A stretch of 64,000 nucleotides of DNA from Vibrio zhanjiangensis (GCF_030161235.1 NZ_BSPW01000014.1:22332-86331), one strand, 5' to 3'; shown: positions 47,011-56,990, counted from the stretch's first letter. Translations and numbers: made by a program. Notes: generated by a model not told the origin, from the letters alone.

Positions 47011-49044
47011 ATGTTTGGAAGATTAACTCTAGACTCAATTCCTTATCACGAACCAATAATTGTTATCACCTTGGCGATTGTCGCTTTGGTTGGTTTAGCG
47101 GTTATGGTCGCGATAACTAAAGCAGGGAAATGGCAGTACCTGTGGAACGAGTGGTTTACATCAGTAGACCACAAGAAGCTTGGCTTCATGTACATTGCCG
47201 TCGCTATGGTAATGCTGATTCGTGGCTTTGCCGATGCGGTCATGATGCGCAGTCAACAATTGCTTTCTTCTGCCGGAGAAGCCGGGTATTTACCGCCTCA
47301 TCACTATGATCAGATCTTCACCGCCCATGGTGTGATTATGATTTTCTTCGTCGCCATGCCACTTGTTATTGGCTTGATGAACATTATTGTACCACTGCAA
47401 ATTGGTGCGCGTGATGTGGCCTTCCCATATCTAAATAACCTCAGCTTTTGGTTATTTATTGTTGGTGTGATTTTGACTAACATGTCACTTGGTTTGGGTG
47501 AATTTGGTCGCACCGGTTGGTTGGCTTATCCTCCTCTATCGGGTATCGAGGCCAGTCCGGGCGTCGGTGTCGATTACTGGATATGGGCGTTGCAGATATC
47601 TGGCGTTGGTACGACGTTAACGGGTGTAAACTTCTTCGCCACGATTTTGCGTATGCGTACACCTTCAATGCCAATAATGAAGATGCCAGTGTTCACTTGG
47701 GCTTCTCTGTGTGCCAATATTCTTATCATCATATCGTTCCCTATCTTGACGGTTACGATTGCGCTTTTGACGCTGGATAGATATTTAGGATTCCACTTCT
47801 TTACCAATGATCTTGGTGGCAACGTCATGATGTATGTCAACCTGATCTGGGCGTGGGGACATCCAGAGGTATACATTCTTGTACTTCCGATTTTTGGTGT
47901 GTTCTCTGAAGTCACGGCGACATTCTCTCGTAAGAAACTGTTTGGCTATACCTCACTGGTATGGGCAACGGTTGTAATTACCATTTTGGCATTTGTGGTT
48001 TGGTTACATCACTTCTTCACCATGGGGTCTGGCGCTAATGTGAACGCCTTCTTTGGTATCGCTACCATGATTATTTCTATCCCAACAGGGGTGAAGATTT
48101 TCAACTGGCTGTTCACCATGTACAAAGGTCGTATTCGTTTTACCACGCCTATGATGTGGACGGTTGGTTTCCTAATTACCTTCTCAGTTGGTGGTATGAC
48201 AGGCGTGCTGATGGCCGTACCTGGTGCTGATTTTGTATTGCACAACTCTGTGTTCTTGATCGCGCACTTCCATAACGTCATCATTGGTGGTGTTGTCTTT
48301 GGCTGTTTTGCGGCAATCACATACTGGTTCCCGAAAGCCACAGGTTTCATGATGAATGAGGCTTGGGGTAAACGTGCCTTCTATCTTTGGATCGTTGGTT
48401 TCTTGATGGCCTTCTTGCCTCTATATGCGCTTGGCTTTATGGGTATGACCCGTCGTTTGAGTCAGGATATTAACCCAGAGTTCTTCCCTCTATTGGCGAT
48501 TGCTGCTGCAGGTACAGGGGTGATTGCTATGGGTGTGGTGTGTCAGTTTATTCAAATTTATGTGAGTATTCGTGACCGCGAGCAGAACCGCGATCTTACC
48601 GGTGACCCGTGGGGTGGACGTACCTTTGAATGGGCGACTTCTTCACCACCACCATTTTACAATTTTGCTCACCTACCAAAAGGTAATGAACTGGATGCAT
48701 TTTGGTATCAAAAGCAAAGCGGTGAGTTTGACCCAACCAAAGAAGTTGAATACGAGCGCATTCACATGCCAAAGAATACACCGACAGGAATTTATGTTTC
48801 TGCTTGGGCTTTGATTTTTGGTTTTGCAATGATTTGGTATATCTGGTGGCTAGCCGCGGCAAGCTTTATCGGTATCGTCGTGACTTGTATCCAACATAGC
48901 TACAACGATGATGTTGATTACTATGTTGAAGTAGAAGAAATCAAAGCAATCGAAGCAGAGCGTCGTGCTCAGCTTGAAGAAGCGAAAAAGCAGCCCCAAC
49001 AACGCGACAAGAAGGATGAACTGGAGGTGACGTATGCAAGCTAA
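47011..49044 (+). CDS. cyoB: cytochrome bo ubiquinol oxidase subunit I (CyoB)
   Basis: This 677-residue catalytic subunit oxidises ubiquinol, reduces O2 to water at the heme o3-CuB centre and pumps protons. The CuB/heme motifs are present: [20 protein letters not shown] (His-Tyr crosslink, CuB His), [11 protein letters not shown] (two CuB His) and HFHNVIIGG (heme ligands). About fifteen membrane helices are predicted, as in E. coli CyoB. The stop overlaps the cyoC start by 11 bases. Confidence 0.97.
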   Translation: MFGRLTLDSIPYHEPIIVITLAIVALVGLAVMVAITKAGKWQYLWNEWFTSVDHKKLGFMYIAVAMVMLIRGFADAVMMRSQQLLSSAGEAGYLPPHHYDQIFTAHGVIMIFFVAMPLVIGLMNIIVPLQIGARDVAFPYLNNLSFWLFIVGVILTNMSLGLGEFGRTGWLAYPPLSGIEASPGVGVDYWIWALQISGVGTTLTGVNFFATILRMRTPSMPIMKMPVFTWASLCANILIIISFPILTVTIALLTLDRYLGFHFFTNDLGGNVMMYVNLIWAWGHPEVYILVLPIFGVFSEVTATFSRKKLFGYTSLVWATVVITILAFVVWLHHFFTMGSGANVNAFFGIATMIISIPTGVKIFNWLFTMYKGRIRFTTPMMWTVGFLITFSVGGMTGVLMAVPGADFVLHNSVFLIAHFHNVIIGGVVFGCFAAITYWFPKATGFMMNEAWGKRAFYLWIVGFLMAFLPLYALGFMGMTRRLSQDINPEFFPLLAIAAAGTGVIAMGVVCQFIQIYVSIRDREQNRDLTGDPWGGRTFEWATSSPPPFYNFAHLPKGNELDAFWYQKQSGEFDPTKEVEYERIHMPKNTPTGIYVSAWALIFGFAMIWYIWWLAAASFIGIVVTCIQHSYNDDVDYYVEVEEIKAIEAERRAQLEEAKKQPQQRDKKDELEVTYAS

Positions 49045-49624
49045 TCCTGTAGCTCACGGCCATCATGATGCAAATGGTAATAAACTGTTTGGCTTCTGGG
49101 TTTATTTGATGAGTGACTGTGTATTGTTTGCGACGTTATTTGCGACATACGCGGTACTTGAGACGGGCTCGATTAGCGGTCCAACGGGTAAGGACATCTT
49201 CCAGCTACCCTTTGTGTTCGTAGAAACCATGCTGCTGCTATTTAGTAGTATTACTTTTGGTTTCGGTATGATTGCCATGAAGCGCCAAGATGTGGCGGGA
49301 CTAAAACGTTGGTTAAAAGTTACCTTCCTACTTGGTCTTGGCTTCATTGGTATGGAAATCTACGAGTTCCATCACCTGATTGCTGAAGGTTACGGTCCTG
49401 AGAAGAGTGCGTTCTTATCTGCTTTCTTCACCCTTGTAGGGACACATGGCCTTCACGTGACTTTTGGTCTTATCTGGTTAGCAATTGGCTATCACCAGCT
49501 ATCGACCAAAGGTCTCAACGATAACATGGCAATGCGCTTTAACTGTTTAAGCCTGTTTTGGCACTTCCTTGATATCGTATGGATCTGTGTCTTCACTATC
49601 GTTTACTTGTTGGGGGTAATGTAA
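49034..49624 (+). CDS. cyoC: cytochrome bo ubiquinol oxidase subunit III (CyoC)
   Basis: This 196-residue membrane subunit has five helices and no redox centre. Typical segments are [41 protein letters not shown] and the [29 protein letters not shown] ending. The 5' end overlaps cyoB and the 3' end shares TAATG with cyoD, so translation is coupled. Confidence 0.96.
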   Translation: MQANPVAHGHHDANGNKLFGFWVYLMSDCVLFATLFATYAVLETGSISGPTGKDIFQLPFVFVETMLLLFSSITFGFGMIAMKRQDVAGLKRWLKVTFLLGLGFIGMEIYEFHHLIAEGYGPEKSAFLSAFFTLVGTHGLHVTFGLIWLAIGYHQLSTKGLNDNMAMRFNCLSLFWHFLDIVWICVFTIVYLLGVM

Positions 49625-49935
49625 TGGCTCAACATTTAGAAACTGGTGCGTCAGATTATGTCAAAGGCTTTATTGCCTCTTTGATTTTGACCGTAATACC
49701 TTTCTACTTTGTCTGGTCTCAATCACTGCCTGATACGACAACCTATGTGTTATTGTTCGGCTGTGCGCTTGTGCAGATATTTGTTCACTTCAAGTACTTC
49801 TTGCATATGGAATTGAAGACCGATGATGGTCGCTGGAATTTTGTATCGCTGATGTTTACCGCTATTGTTGTTCTGATCCTAATCGCAGGTTCTGTGTGGA
49901 TCATCTACAACATGACCGTGAACATGAAGTTGTAG
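49624..49935 (+). CDS. cyoD: cytochrome bo ubiquinol oxidase subunit IV (CyoD)
   Basis: This 103-residue three-helix subunit starts at the ATG overlapping the cyoC stop (TAATG), giving [16 protein letters not shown]. Hydrophobic segments are FIASLILTVIPFYFVW, TTYVLLFGCALVQIFVHF and FTAIVVLILIAGSVWIIYNM. It assists assembly or stability of the oxidase. It ends 8 bp before cyoE. Confidence 0.95.
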   Translation: MAQHLETGASDYVKGFIASLILTVIPFYFVWSQSLPDTTTYVLLFGCALVQIFVHFKYFLHMELKTDDGRWNFVSLMFTAIVVLILIAGSVWIIYNMTVNMKL

Positions 49936-49943
49936 GTCGGAGC

Positions 49944-50810
49944 ATGCTGAAAAGTTATTTGTCTATTACTAAACCAGGCATCATTTTCGGCAACCTGATA
50001 TCTGTTGCGGCAGGGTTCTTCCTTGCCGCAAAAACGGAGAACGTCAGTGTAGCTTTATTATTGGCAACTCTTGCTGGTGTAGGACTAGTGATTGCATCGG
50101 GTTGTGTGGTGAACAACATTTTTGATCGAGATATCGACCAGAAAATGAAGCGCACACAAAATCGTGAGCTCGCCAAAGGGAACATTAATATTGATGTTGC
50201 TTTTGTTTACGCTCTGATTTTGCTGCTCAGTGGAACCGCCATTTTGTTCCAGATGGCCAATCCTTTGTCTGCGGTTGTTGTCCTATTGGGCTACATTTTT
50301 TACGTTTTTTTCTACACTATGTGGTACAAACGTACTTCTGTATACGGTACTTTGGTTGGAAGTATCTCAGGAGCCGTTCCACCACTGGTTGGCTATTTAG
50401 CGGTAACCAATTACATTAGTCTGGAAGCCATTTTGCTTTTCGCTATGTTTTGTTTGTGGCAAATGCCTCATTCCTATGCTATTGCCATGTTTCGGATGCA
50501 AGACTACCGAGATGCTGGTATACCGGTGTTACCGGTAAAAGAGGGTATTCATAAGGCCCATCGTCATATGAAGGCGTATGTTGTCGCTTTCACTGTGAGT
50601 GCAATGGCATTGTTTGTGTTGGGTGAAGCTGGGTATGAATACTTAGTTGTGGCCGCATTGGCATGTTTTATGTGGATGAAAGTTACCTTTAGAAAAATTG
50701 ATGAAGAAAGCTATATTCCGTGGTCAAAAGCGGTATTTAAAGTGTCTTTGTTGGTTGTAATGGGTATCAGTGGCGTACTCGGTGTTGAACTCATTTCTTT
50801 GCCTATTTAA
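49944..50810 (+). CDS. cyoE: protoheme IX farnesyltransferase (CyoE)
   Basis: This 288-residue UbiA-superfamily prenyltransferase makes heme O from heme B and farnesyl diphosphate for the bo oxidase. I use the ATG at 49944 (MLKSYLSITKPGIIFGNLIS), with CGGAG upstream. The prenyl-diphosphate motif NNIFDRDIDQKMKRTQNR carries the DxxxD. It has about eight membrane helices. It is the last gene of the cyo operon and its presence beside cyoABCD confirms the heme-O oxidase assignment. Confidence 0.96.
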   Translation: MLKSYLSITKPGIIFGNLISVAAGFFLAAKTENVSVALLLATLAGVGLVIASGCVVNNIFDRDIDQKMKRTQNRELAKGNINIDVAFVYALILLLSGTAILFQMANPLSAVVVLLGYIFYVFFYTMWYKRTSVYGTLVGSISGAVPPLVGYLAVTNYISLEAILLFAMFCLWQMPHSYAIAMFRMQDYRDAGIPVLPVKEGIHKAHRHMKAYVVAFTVSAMALFVLGEAGYEYLVVAALACFMWMKVTFRKIDEESYIPWSKAVFKVSLLVVMGISGVLGVELISLPI

Positions 50811-50953
50811 TAAATAGTTGCCCTTTTTTACTTTACTATGCCGATAGATTGGTAAAGCCCAAGATTTGTCCAAGGCATGTTTGTGTGAGTGAAGTAGAAA
50901 GGGGCGCTTTTTGTTTTGGATATCATGATTCTAACCTGATGGAGTGCGTTAAC

Positions 50954-51625
50954 ATGACAAGTGACAATGCGTCTAGTAGAGAAAGCTTGGATAAAACCTC
51001 GTTGACATCTGTAAAGAAGGTGACTGTAGCAACTCTCCTATATTCAGGTTTTGAGTTACTTGATGTGTTTGGACCTCTTGAAATGTTTGGTATGTCTCGA
51101 TACATCAATAATGGTATCGAGCTTAAGTTCGTATCTGAGAATGGTGGTATCGTAGCAAGTAGCGCTGGACCAAAAAGCGTCTGTGATTATAGCTTTAATG
51201 ACTTTGAACCATGCGATATTCTCATGATTCCAGGAGGTCTTGGTTCGAGGAAAGAAGTCAACAACACGGCCCTGATCGACTGGGTCCAAGAGCAAAGTAG
51301 AAAAGCTAAATATGTGGTCTCCGTGTGTACAGGAGCCGCTTTATTGGCGCAAGCTGGGGTTTTAAATGGCCATTCTGCAACAACGAATAAGGTTTCATTT
51401 GAATGGGTTAGTAGCTTTAGTGAGTCAACCGAGTGGAGAAAAAAAGCTCGCTGGGTTAAATCACAACACATTTATACTTCCTCAGGTGTATCCGCTGGAA
51501 TCGATATGTCGCTTGCATTGCTAGAAGAATTATATGGCCGCGATCATGCAGAGAAAGTCGCCCATTTAACGGAATACGTTTGGAATGATGATCCAGATAA
51601 CGATGACTTTGTGGTGTTTTCTTAG
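50954..51625 (+). CDS. DJ-1/PfpI-family protein (isonitrile hydratase-like)
   Basis: This 223-residue protein of the class I glutamine-amidotransferase-like superfamily starts at the ATG at 50954, with GGAG nine bases upstream. FELLDVFGPLEMFGM, DILMIPGGLGSRKEV and the nucleophile elbow VVSVCTGAALLAQAGVLNG (reactive Cys) place it in the branch that includes isonitrile hydratase InhA and the N-terminal domains of some AraC regulators. No AraC DNA-binding domain follows. The substrate is unknown. Confidence 0.85.
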   Translation: MTSDNASSRESLDKTSLTSVKKVTVATLLYSGFELLDVFGPLEMFGMSRYINNGIELKFVSENGGIVASSAGPKSVCDYSFNDFEPCDILMIPGGLGSRKEVNNTALIDWVQEQSRKAKYVVSVCTGAALLAQAGVLNGHSATTNKVSFEWVSSFSESTEWRKKARWVKSQHIYTSSGVSAGIDMSLALLEELYGRDHAEKVAHLTEYVWNDDPDNDDFVVFS

Positions 51626-52010
51626 GTTATACTCCGTCAACCATGTCTTAGAATAACTCTACAAACGGTGAGTTAAACCTTTCAATTCAGTAACCGGTTG
51701 ATTTTCCGTTCATATCAAATTAGCACCTTTGTAAGGTACTGTCGTCTAACTTTCAGCTTGACTACGCTTAGTCCAATATTTCTTCTTGCAGAAGAAAGCG
51801 TTCAATCCATGAGGGGAATTGTCACTTGTGAGCATCTGTTTTTCTTAACAGTATCCGAGTGCTTTTGTTTATAGTTTTGAATATAATCTGCTGATATTAA
51901 ACAAAATTTAAATGGCACTTCGGTGTGATTAGTGAAGCTTGAGAACCAAGACTCTAGGTTACGGTCACATCGCGAGCGTATCGGTTATACCTAGTTCAAA
52001 AAGAGGATAT
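51626..52010. other. intergenic region, no feature recognised
   Basis: This 385-bp gap between the PfpI-like and GNAT genes shows no clear hairpin, repeat or coding frame; the start of the GNAT frame extends into it but without a ribosome-binding site. Confidence 0.5.
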
Positions 52011-52418
52011 ATGGACGTATTAGTGCAAATTAGCAACGAAATTCACGAATCAGAAGTCGTGAGTTTGTATCGAGAGAATGGGTGGTCCTCAGCGGATTGT
52101 CCAGACAAGCTAATACCGGCATTATTGAATTCAGACACTTTAGTAACTGCAAGGGTAAATAATGAGTTAATAGGACTGGGTAACGCAATATCCGATGGCT
52201 CTCTTGTTGTGTATTTTCCACACTTACTTGTTCATCCTAAATATCAGGGCTTAGGTGTTGGGCGAAAGATAATGCAAGTTATGCAGTCTAAGTACAAAGA
52301 TTTCCACCAGCAAATGTTAACCTCAGATATTGAAGCAATAGAGTTCTATAAGACCCTTGGTTTTGAACGAGCTGGACATACGGAGCCCATGTGGATTTAT
52401 GCTGGAAATGATCACTAG
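52011..52418 (+). CDS. GNAT-family acetyltransferase
   Basis: This 135-residue small GNAT enzyme begins at the ATG at 52011 (MDVLVQISNEIHESEVVSLY), with AGAGGA four bases upstream. Motif A is VVYFPHLLVHPKYQGLGVGR, where the Q-x-x-G-x-G-R loop binds acetyl-CoA; AIEFYKTLGFERAGHTEPMW is the following motif. The family member cannot be assigned to a substrate. It stands alone. Confidence 0.85.
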   Translation: MDVLVQISNEIHESEVVSLYRENGWSSADCPDKLIPALLNSDTLVTARVNNELIGLGNAISDGSLVVYFPHLLVHPKYQGLGVGRKIMQVMQSKYKDFHQQMLTSDIEAIEFYKTLGFERAGHTEPMWIYAGNDH

Positions 52419-52726
52419 AGTGCAATCGTTTTAAAGTCATTATTTAGAAGCGGCGGGATTTAGGTAATTGAAAAACCATCGATCAGTATGGTTTTTCTAT
52501 ATCCAAGTACACTCCTAAATTCACATTGTAAATTCTGGAAAAGGCTGGGCCAATGATTGGATGTTGTTGTTTCAACTTAGATGAGCCCCCCTCGAGTTTG
52601 TCCCCTAATTTTGACACTGTAACGAGGGGCTGCAATACAATATTATGGCCAATATTTCTTACCATCACGCTAAAATAGCTAAACTACTAGATACTCGGTT
52701 TAAACAGCGAATCTGGAAAGGTCACC
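52419..52726. other. intergenic region with two degenerate parS2 sites
   Basis: This 308-bp gap holds TTCACATTGTAAA (52520-52532) and TTGACACTGTAAC (52611-52623). Otherwise there is only AT-rich DNA before the metallohydrolase start. Confidence 0.45.
52520..52532. promoter_or_regulatory. degenerate parS2 site
   Basis: TTCACATTGTAAA differs from the parS2 palindrome at one position. A second candidate with two mismatches is 91 bp further on. Whether ParB2 binds either is untested. Confidence 0.45.
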
Positions 52727-53521
52727 ATGAACAATCAGAAAATTCAGCATTTCTTTCACCCACCTTCAGGTACGATTAGCTATGTCGTTTCTGATTCAAC
52801 TACTCGTGATGCTATTATTATCGACCCTGTGGCTGACTATGATGAGGAACATGGCAAAATCAGCTTTGAGTCTGCACAGAGTATCATTGAATACGTAGAG
52901 CAGCACCATTTTCACATCACGGCGATTTTAGAAACGCACATTCATGCTGATCATTTGTCTGGTTGCTTTCATTTAAACAAAGTGTTTCAAGCGCCGATTT
53001 ACATTTCTGATCGCGTGAGAGAGATTTATGAAAATTGGAAAGATGAGCTTGGTTTATCTGAGCTTTATCCTTTTGATTCTTTTCTAATGGAAGGTGAATG
53101 TTTGACGTTTGGTCACTCTCGTCTTGAAGTGATTGAGACCCCAGGGCATACTCCGTCTGATTTGACTTTTAAAATTGGTGACGCCATTTTTGTCGGCGAT
53201 TCATTGTTTTATCGCGGCACCGGACGAGCTGACTTCCCTGGTGGGAGCGCGCTGACAATGTACCAGTCGTTATCTAAGCTGTATCAGCTCACTGACGCGA
53301 CAGCCGTTTATCTTTGCCACAACTATCCTAGTCAAGAAAGCGAGCTTGTTTACAAAACCACCATCGGCGAGGAAAAGCAAAACAACCCGATGATGAATAT
53401 ACGCACAACACAACAAGATTTTGTGATTCTCAGAGAGAGCCGAGATCATCAGCTGCCCAAGCCAAAACTTCTCTTTCCTTCGCTGGAGTATAATCTGACC
53501 GCAGATAAACCACACCATTAA
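52727..53521 (+). CDS. MBL-fold metallohydrolase (ETHE1/persulfide dioxygenase-like)
   Basis: This 264-residue metallo-beta-lactamase-fold enzyme has the metal motif ETHIHADHLSG, then VIETPGHTPSDLTF and VGDSLFYRGTGRADFPGGS, which correspond to the His and Asp ligands and the substrate loop of ETHE1-type persulfide dioxygenases and glyoxalase-II-like proteins. The C-terminal His is in YLCHNYP. It probably handles sulfane sulfur (GSH persulfide) or a related thioester; it is not a beta-lactamase. No rhodanese domain is fused or adjacent. Confidence 0.82.
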   Translation: MNNQKIQHFFHPPSGTISYVVSDSTTRDAIIIDPVADYDEEHGKISFESAQSIIEYVEQHHFHITAILETHIHADHLSGCFHLNKVFQAPIYISDRVREIYENWKDELGLSELYPFDSFLMEGECLTFGHSRLEVIETPGHTPSDLTFKIGDAIFVGDSLFYRGTGRADFPGGSALTMYQSLSKLYQLTDATAVYLCHNYPSQESELVYKTTIGEEKQNNPMMNIRTTQQDFVILRESRDHQLPKPKLLFPSLEYNLTADKPHH

Positions 53522-53564
53522 GTGTGGCGATTACGAGCATGGAATGGCCGAGCTCCCAGCTTGT

Positions 53565-53906
53565 TTAGCTTCCTCGATAAGAAGAAAAACTATAGGGAGA
53601 GACCAGCAGGGGAACATGGATATGTGACTGAGGATCATTCAGGCCAAAACGAATAACGATATCGTCGAGAAAGCTGGGATCTTCGCTTTGCTCAAAATAC
53701 GCTCCTACATAAAAAATCAACTGATATTTCCCAATTTTGAATTCACTCCCTTGCAACAAGGCATTATCAGTTCGGCCATCTCGGTTAGTTATCATTGTGC
53801 CAACCTTTATCCAGTCTTGGCTCTCTTTACGGTATATCTCGATGTTAATACCAGCTGCAGGACGTCCTCTCATCGTATCGAGAACGTGCGTAGTGAGTTG
53901 TGTCAT
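53565..53906 (-). CDS. uraH: 5-hydroxyisourate hydrolase
   Basis: This 113-residue transthyretin-related enzyme hydrolyses 5-hydroxyisourate in purine catabolism, after urate oxidation. The family motifs are the N-terminal LTTHVLDTMRGRPAAG with the catalytic His, RDGRTDNALL, and the C-terminal tetrapeptide YRGS that marks the hydrolase rather than transthyretin. No other urate gene is nearby. It is cytosolic, since no signal peptide precedes the His motif. Confidence 0.92.
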   Translation of the reverse strand: MTQLTTHVLDTMRGRPAAGINIEIYRKESQDWIKVGTMITNRDGRTDNALLQGSEFKIGKYQLIFYVGAYFEQSEDPSFLDDIVIRFGLNDPQSHIHVPLLVSPYSFSSYRGS

Positions 53907-54079
53907 GGTCCCCTCTCTATAATCTGAGGTCTAATTGACTTGTGTTTTACAGTATAGGTGGACATAAGCTAATGTAAGATAAGAAAGCGATGATGATTTT
54001 TTGATTACTTATGGGCTCACGTGCTGATCGATAGCAACCGGCTTGCGTAATCATTTTCAGAGAAACCGAAAATAAAGCT

Positions 54080-54490
54080 ATGACTAAATTGACGCTATTT
54101 TATGATGGGACCTGCCCACTGTGTGTAAAAGAAATGCTCGCGATTAGAAACAAAGATACTCGTGACCAAATTGCGACCATAGATATACACAGCGACGCGT
54201 TTAGCGCGTATCCGAATATAGATCCACTGGAAGCTAACAACATACTCCATGCACTTGATGACCAAGGACATCTTTGGCTTGGACTCGATGCTGCTTATCG
54301 AGCTTGGGATATTCTCGGTCGTGGATGGATATATGCGCCGTTAAGGTGGCGATTTATCAAACCTGTAGCGGACCGGTTTTATCTATACTTTGCAAATAAT
54401 CGTTATTTTATTTCGCGTCTTTTTACTGGCCAGTCACGTTGCGATGCCCAATACAAAGTGTGCCCAGAAAAAACTCACAAGGATAAGTAG
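54080..54490 (+). CDS. DCC-family (DUF393) thiol-disulfide oxidoreductase-like protein
   Basis: This 136-residue protein of the DCC family has FYDGTCPLCVKEM near the start, giving the name-defining DxxCxxC motif. The body is a thioredoxin-like fold that binds a hydrophobic partner. It lies 15 bp before a flavin-reductase-like gene with a ribosome-binding site between them, so the two are likely co-transcribed. The function of the family is not known. Confidence 0.85.
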   Translation: MTKLTLFYDGTCPLCVKEMLAIRNKDTRDQIATIDIHSDAFSAYPNIDPLEANNILHALDDQGHLWLGLDAAYRAWDILGRGWIYAPLRWRFIKPVADRFYLYFANNRYFISRLFTGQSRCDAQYKVCPEKTHKDK

Positions 54491-54505
54491 TCAAGGAGTC
54501 AGCGA

Positions 54506-55192
54506 ATGAATTACAACGCTCACAGCATCGCCATGATGGAATCAAGAATTCGATCTCGTTTCATCAACAGTTTGTCAGGTTTTAAAAGTGCAAACTTAAT
54601 AGGGACAAGCGATCTGGAGGGAAATGAAAATCTGGCGATTGTGAGTTCAGCATTTCACTTGGGGTCAACGCCACCATTGATGGGGCTTATCATAAGGCCT
54701 AGCAGTGTTGAACGTCATACCCTTCAAAACATTTTGGCGACTAAATGTTACACGATAAATGCTGTATCACATGATTTTCTTGCTTCTGCGCACCAGACAT
54801 CAGCAAGATACAGCAAGCTTGAATCAGAATTTGAAAAGGCGAATCTAACACCTTATTACATTAGTGAATTTAATGCCCCTTTTGTAAGGGAAAGTCCACT
54901 TAAGCTGGCGATGAATTTGGTTGACCATCAAACTTTGGCTGTGAATGGCACTGAAATGGTTATCGGTGAGATACAAAATGTGCTGGTGTCTGATACAGCA
55001 GTGATGCCTGACGGATATGTTGATGTTGAAGCACTGGATATTGTCACGGTTTCTGGCTTAGACAGCTACCACATTACACAGAGAATCGGGCGTTTGAGCT
55101 ATGCAAAGCCTGATCAAAAGTTACATCCACTGACGAAGGAAGGAGAGCCTTCCTCTTGGGATGCATTTGGATTGAGCAACTTTAACCGCTGA
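54506..55192 (+). CDS. flavin reductase-family (FMN split-barrel) protein
   Basis: This 228-residue protein has the FMN-binding split barrel of the flavin reductase / DIM6-NTAB family. The N-terminal region SRFINSLSGFKSANLIGTSD and the GLIIRPSSVERHTLQNI segment correspond to the flavin-binding strands. Members either reduce flavin for a partner oxygenase or catalyse other flavin reactions. The upstream DCC-family gene may form its operon. No oxygenase partner is nearby. Confidence 0.8.
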   Translation: MNYNAHSIAMMESRIRSRFINSLSGFKSANLIGTSDLEGNENLAIVSSAFHLGSTPPLMGLIIRPSSVERHTLQNILATKCYTINAVSHDFLASAHQTSARYSKLESEFEKANLTPYYISEFNAPFVRESPLKLAMNLVDHQTLAVNGTEMVIGEIQNVLVSDTAVMPDGYVDVEALDIVTVSGLDSYHITQRIGRLSYAKPDQKLHPLTKEGEPSSWDAFGLSNFNR

Positions 55193-55419
55193 TCATATGG
55201 CCACCTCTTAACTGCCTAGCCGGAATATACTGGCTTGGGCAACACCGTAGTTTCACGATTACCATAAATCCTCTTTCATATTTTGTGAGCGTAAAGGATT
55301 GGATATAGATATTCGTTCTAGAACTAACCTAATGCACTTGATTTCATTTAAATAATGTATAAAATCCGATCGAATTGTTTCGTTTTTGTTAATTTTTTAT
55401 TAAATTTTGAGGTTTTGAT

Positions 55420-55551
55420 ATGACAAAAATCAGATTATTAGTGCTAACAGGACTAACATTATTGGCCTTTTCTTCTCCGAACGCGCTTGCAGACAATGAT
55501 GACGGTGGCTTTTATTGGAAGTGCTATTTTAATCCAGTAAGTTGTTTTTAG
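55420..55551 (+). CDS. small secreted peptide, 43 aa
   Basis: This short frame encodes a 43-residue precursor with a clear Sec signal peptide (MTKIRLLVLTGLTLLAFSSP, cleaved after NALA) and a mature tail of about 19 residues, DNDDGGFYWKCYFNPVSCF. The tail has an acidic start, several aromatic residues and two cysteines that could form one disulfide. GAGG lies seven to ten bases before the ATG. It converges with the histidine kinase gene, its stop lying only 14 bp from the kinase stop. I do not recognise it. It may be a bacteriocin-like peptide, a signal or a periplasmic regulator. Confidence 0.6.
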   Translation: MTKIRLLVLTGLTLLAFSSPNALADNDDGGFYWKCYFNPVSCF

Positions 55552-55565
55552 ATAAAGATGGCTGT

Positions 55566-56990
55566 TTAGTTTTTGCAGGGAAAGGTGACAACAAAGGTAT
55601 TTTGCTTGTTGCTTCTTGGCAGTAATTCTATGTCGGCACAATGCAAAGCCACGATATCTTTGCAAATAGACATCCCTAACCCAGCACCATCCCCTTCGGC
55701 TGAATGGCCTCGGTAAAACTGTTCAAATAGCCTATTTCTTACTTCTAGCGGTATCTCAGGACCTGTGTCTGCAACCAACACTTTCAGTGAGTCTTCATCG
55801 TCGGACACGGTTACTTGGATATCGCTACGAGGTCCAGAGTAACGAATGGCATTGTCGATAAGATTTCGAAACAGCACTTCCAATAACATGCTATCTCCGT
55901 ATAAGGTGATTGCTTTCTCACACAGCAGGCTAATCTCTTGATCATGCTTGAGTGTCAATGGAGCCAGCTCTGCAACCACGTTTTGTAGCAAAGGTGTCAG
56001 TTGGACTTGTTCATGGATGCACTCGGATACACTATCGACTTTGGCTAAAGTAAGTAATTGATGAATAAGTCGATCGGTTCTTTCAATGCCTAATAGCGTG
56101 TTTTGTAAGCATCGCTCAAGCTCCTTAGGATCATCAATACCGAGCGCGCTTTCTACATTGAGTCGCAAAATTGTCAAAGGTGTTTTCAGTTCATGAGCGG
56201 CTGCGCGAGTGAAACGTTTTTCTCTTTGCCAAGCGAGCTCAAGTTCAGACAATAACGAGTTTAAGGCCTCCACTAAAGGGGAAAGCTCTGTGGTATCGTC
56301 TTTGACGTGAATGCGATCCAAGCGGTGCACGTTTCTTTGTGCAATAGCACTTCTAAGATCATCTATCGGTTTGAAGTGTTTGTCGATCAACCAAAAAAGT
56401 AACACGAGCAAAGTGGGGAGCAACAGCAGTTGTTCTATTGAGGTTGATAAGGCAATTTCTTGGATGATTTCTTGGCGTATTTCTTGTTTCTCTGCAACGA
56501 CAACATATTCTTTTTTATGCTTATTTTTCGGTAAAGAAAGTTGGAAAGTGCGCCATTCAACACCATCTCGGGTGATATCTGCATAACCATTGTCGCCAAA
56601 AGATGACGAAAGGGGTTCTAGATCGCTAGCAGAGCTCCAGATCATCTGGTTATTGCGGTAAAATTGAAACACTAGGTTTTGTTCGTAAGGGTGGCCAAAT
56701 TCTGTTGCTTTATCTTCTTCGATTTGAGACATGGACTGAATGTCTTTCATCCACTCGAAGTAGATTTCTCCCTGGTTTGCAAATATTTGCTCTTCTGTTG
56801 AGAGAGAAAGAGAGAGTAAGATTAATTTTGCCGATTGCCCAAGCCTTGCATCATAAACCTCTTCTACTTCATGCTTTGCAGAATGGAAACTAAAGTAAAG
56901 AGAGATCAATAAGAGTACGCTAACCAGTATTCCAACCGACAAGGTTAATTGCCGTTTAATAGAGTAAGATTTATTATTTTTGAAGGACAT
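55566..56990 (-). CDS. sensor histidine kinase
   Basis: This is a 474-residue two-helix sensor kinase. The ATG at 56990 is preferred; a TTG at 56999 is possible. A membrane helix at about 15-37 precedes a periplasmic sensor of about 140 residues, then a second helix (TSIEQLLLLPTLLVLLFWLI). The dimerisation helix carries phospho-acceptor His in FTRAAAHELKTPLTIL, and the ATPase has the N box LFRNLIDNAIRYSG and G boxes (VADTGPEIP, GDGAGLGMSICKD). It overlaps the response-regulator gene by 17 bp and pairs with it. The architecture is QseC/PmrB-like. Confidence 0.93.
   Translation of the reverse strand: MSFKNNKSYSIKRQLTLSVGILVSVLLLISLYFSFHSAKHEVEEVYDARLGQSAKLILLSLSLSTEEQIFANQGEIYFEWMKDIQSMSQIEEDKATEFGHPYEQNLVFQFYRNNQMIWSSASDLEPLSSSFGDNGYADITRDGVEWRTFQLSLPKNKHKKEYVVVAEKQEIRQEIIQEIALSTSIEQLLLLPTLLVLLFWLIDKHFKPIDDLRSAIAQRNVHRLDRIHVKDDTTELSPLVEALNSLLSELELAWQREKRFTRAAAHELKTPLTILRLNVESALGIDDPKELERCLQNTLLGIERTDRLIHQLLTLAKVDSVSECIHEQVQLTPLLQNVVAELAPLTLKHDQEISLLCEKAITLYGDSMLLEVLFRNLIDNAIRYSGPRSDIQVTVSDDEDSLKVLVADTGPEIPLEVRNRLFEQFYRGHSAEGDGAGLGMSICKDIVALHCADIELLPRSNKQNTFVVTFPCKN

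Noticed and set aside
47574..48350. frames of about 113 residues antisense to cyoB
   Set aside because: They mirror hydrophobic codons of the oxidase gene, which has all heme and copper ligands.
52727..53521. Metallo-beta-lactamase resistance gene
   Set aside because: The motif pattern and substrate loop match ETHE1-type metallohydrolases, and no signal peptide is present.
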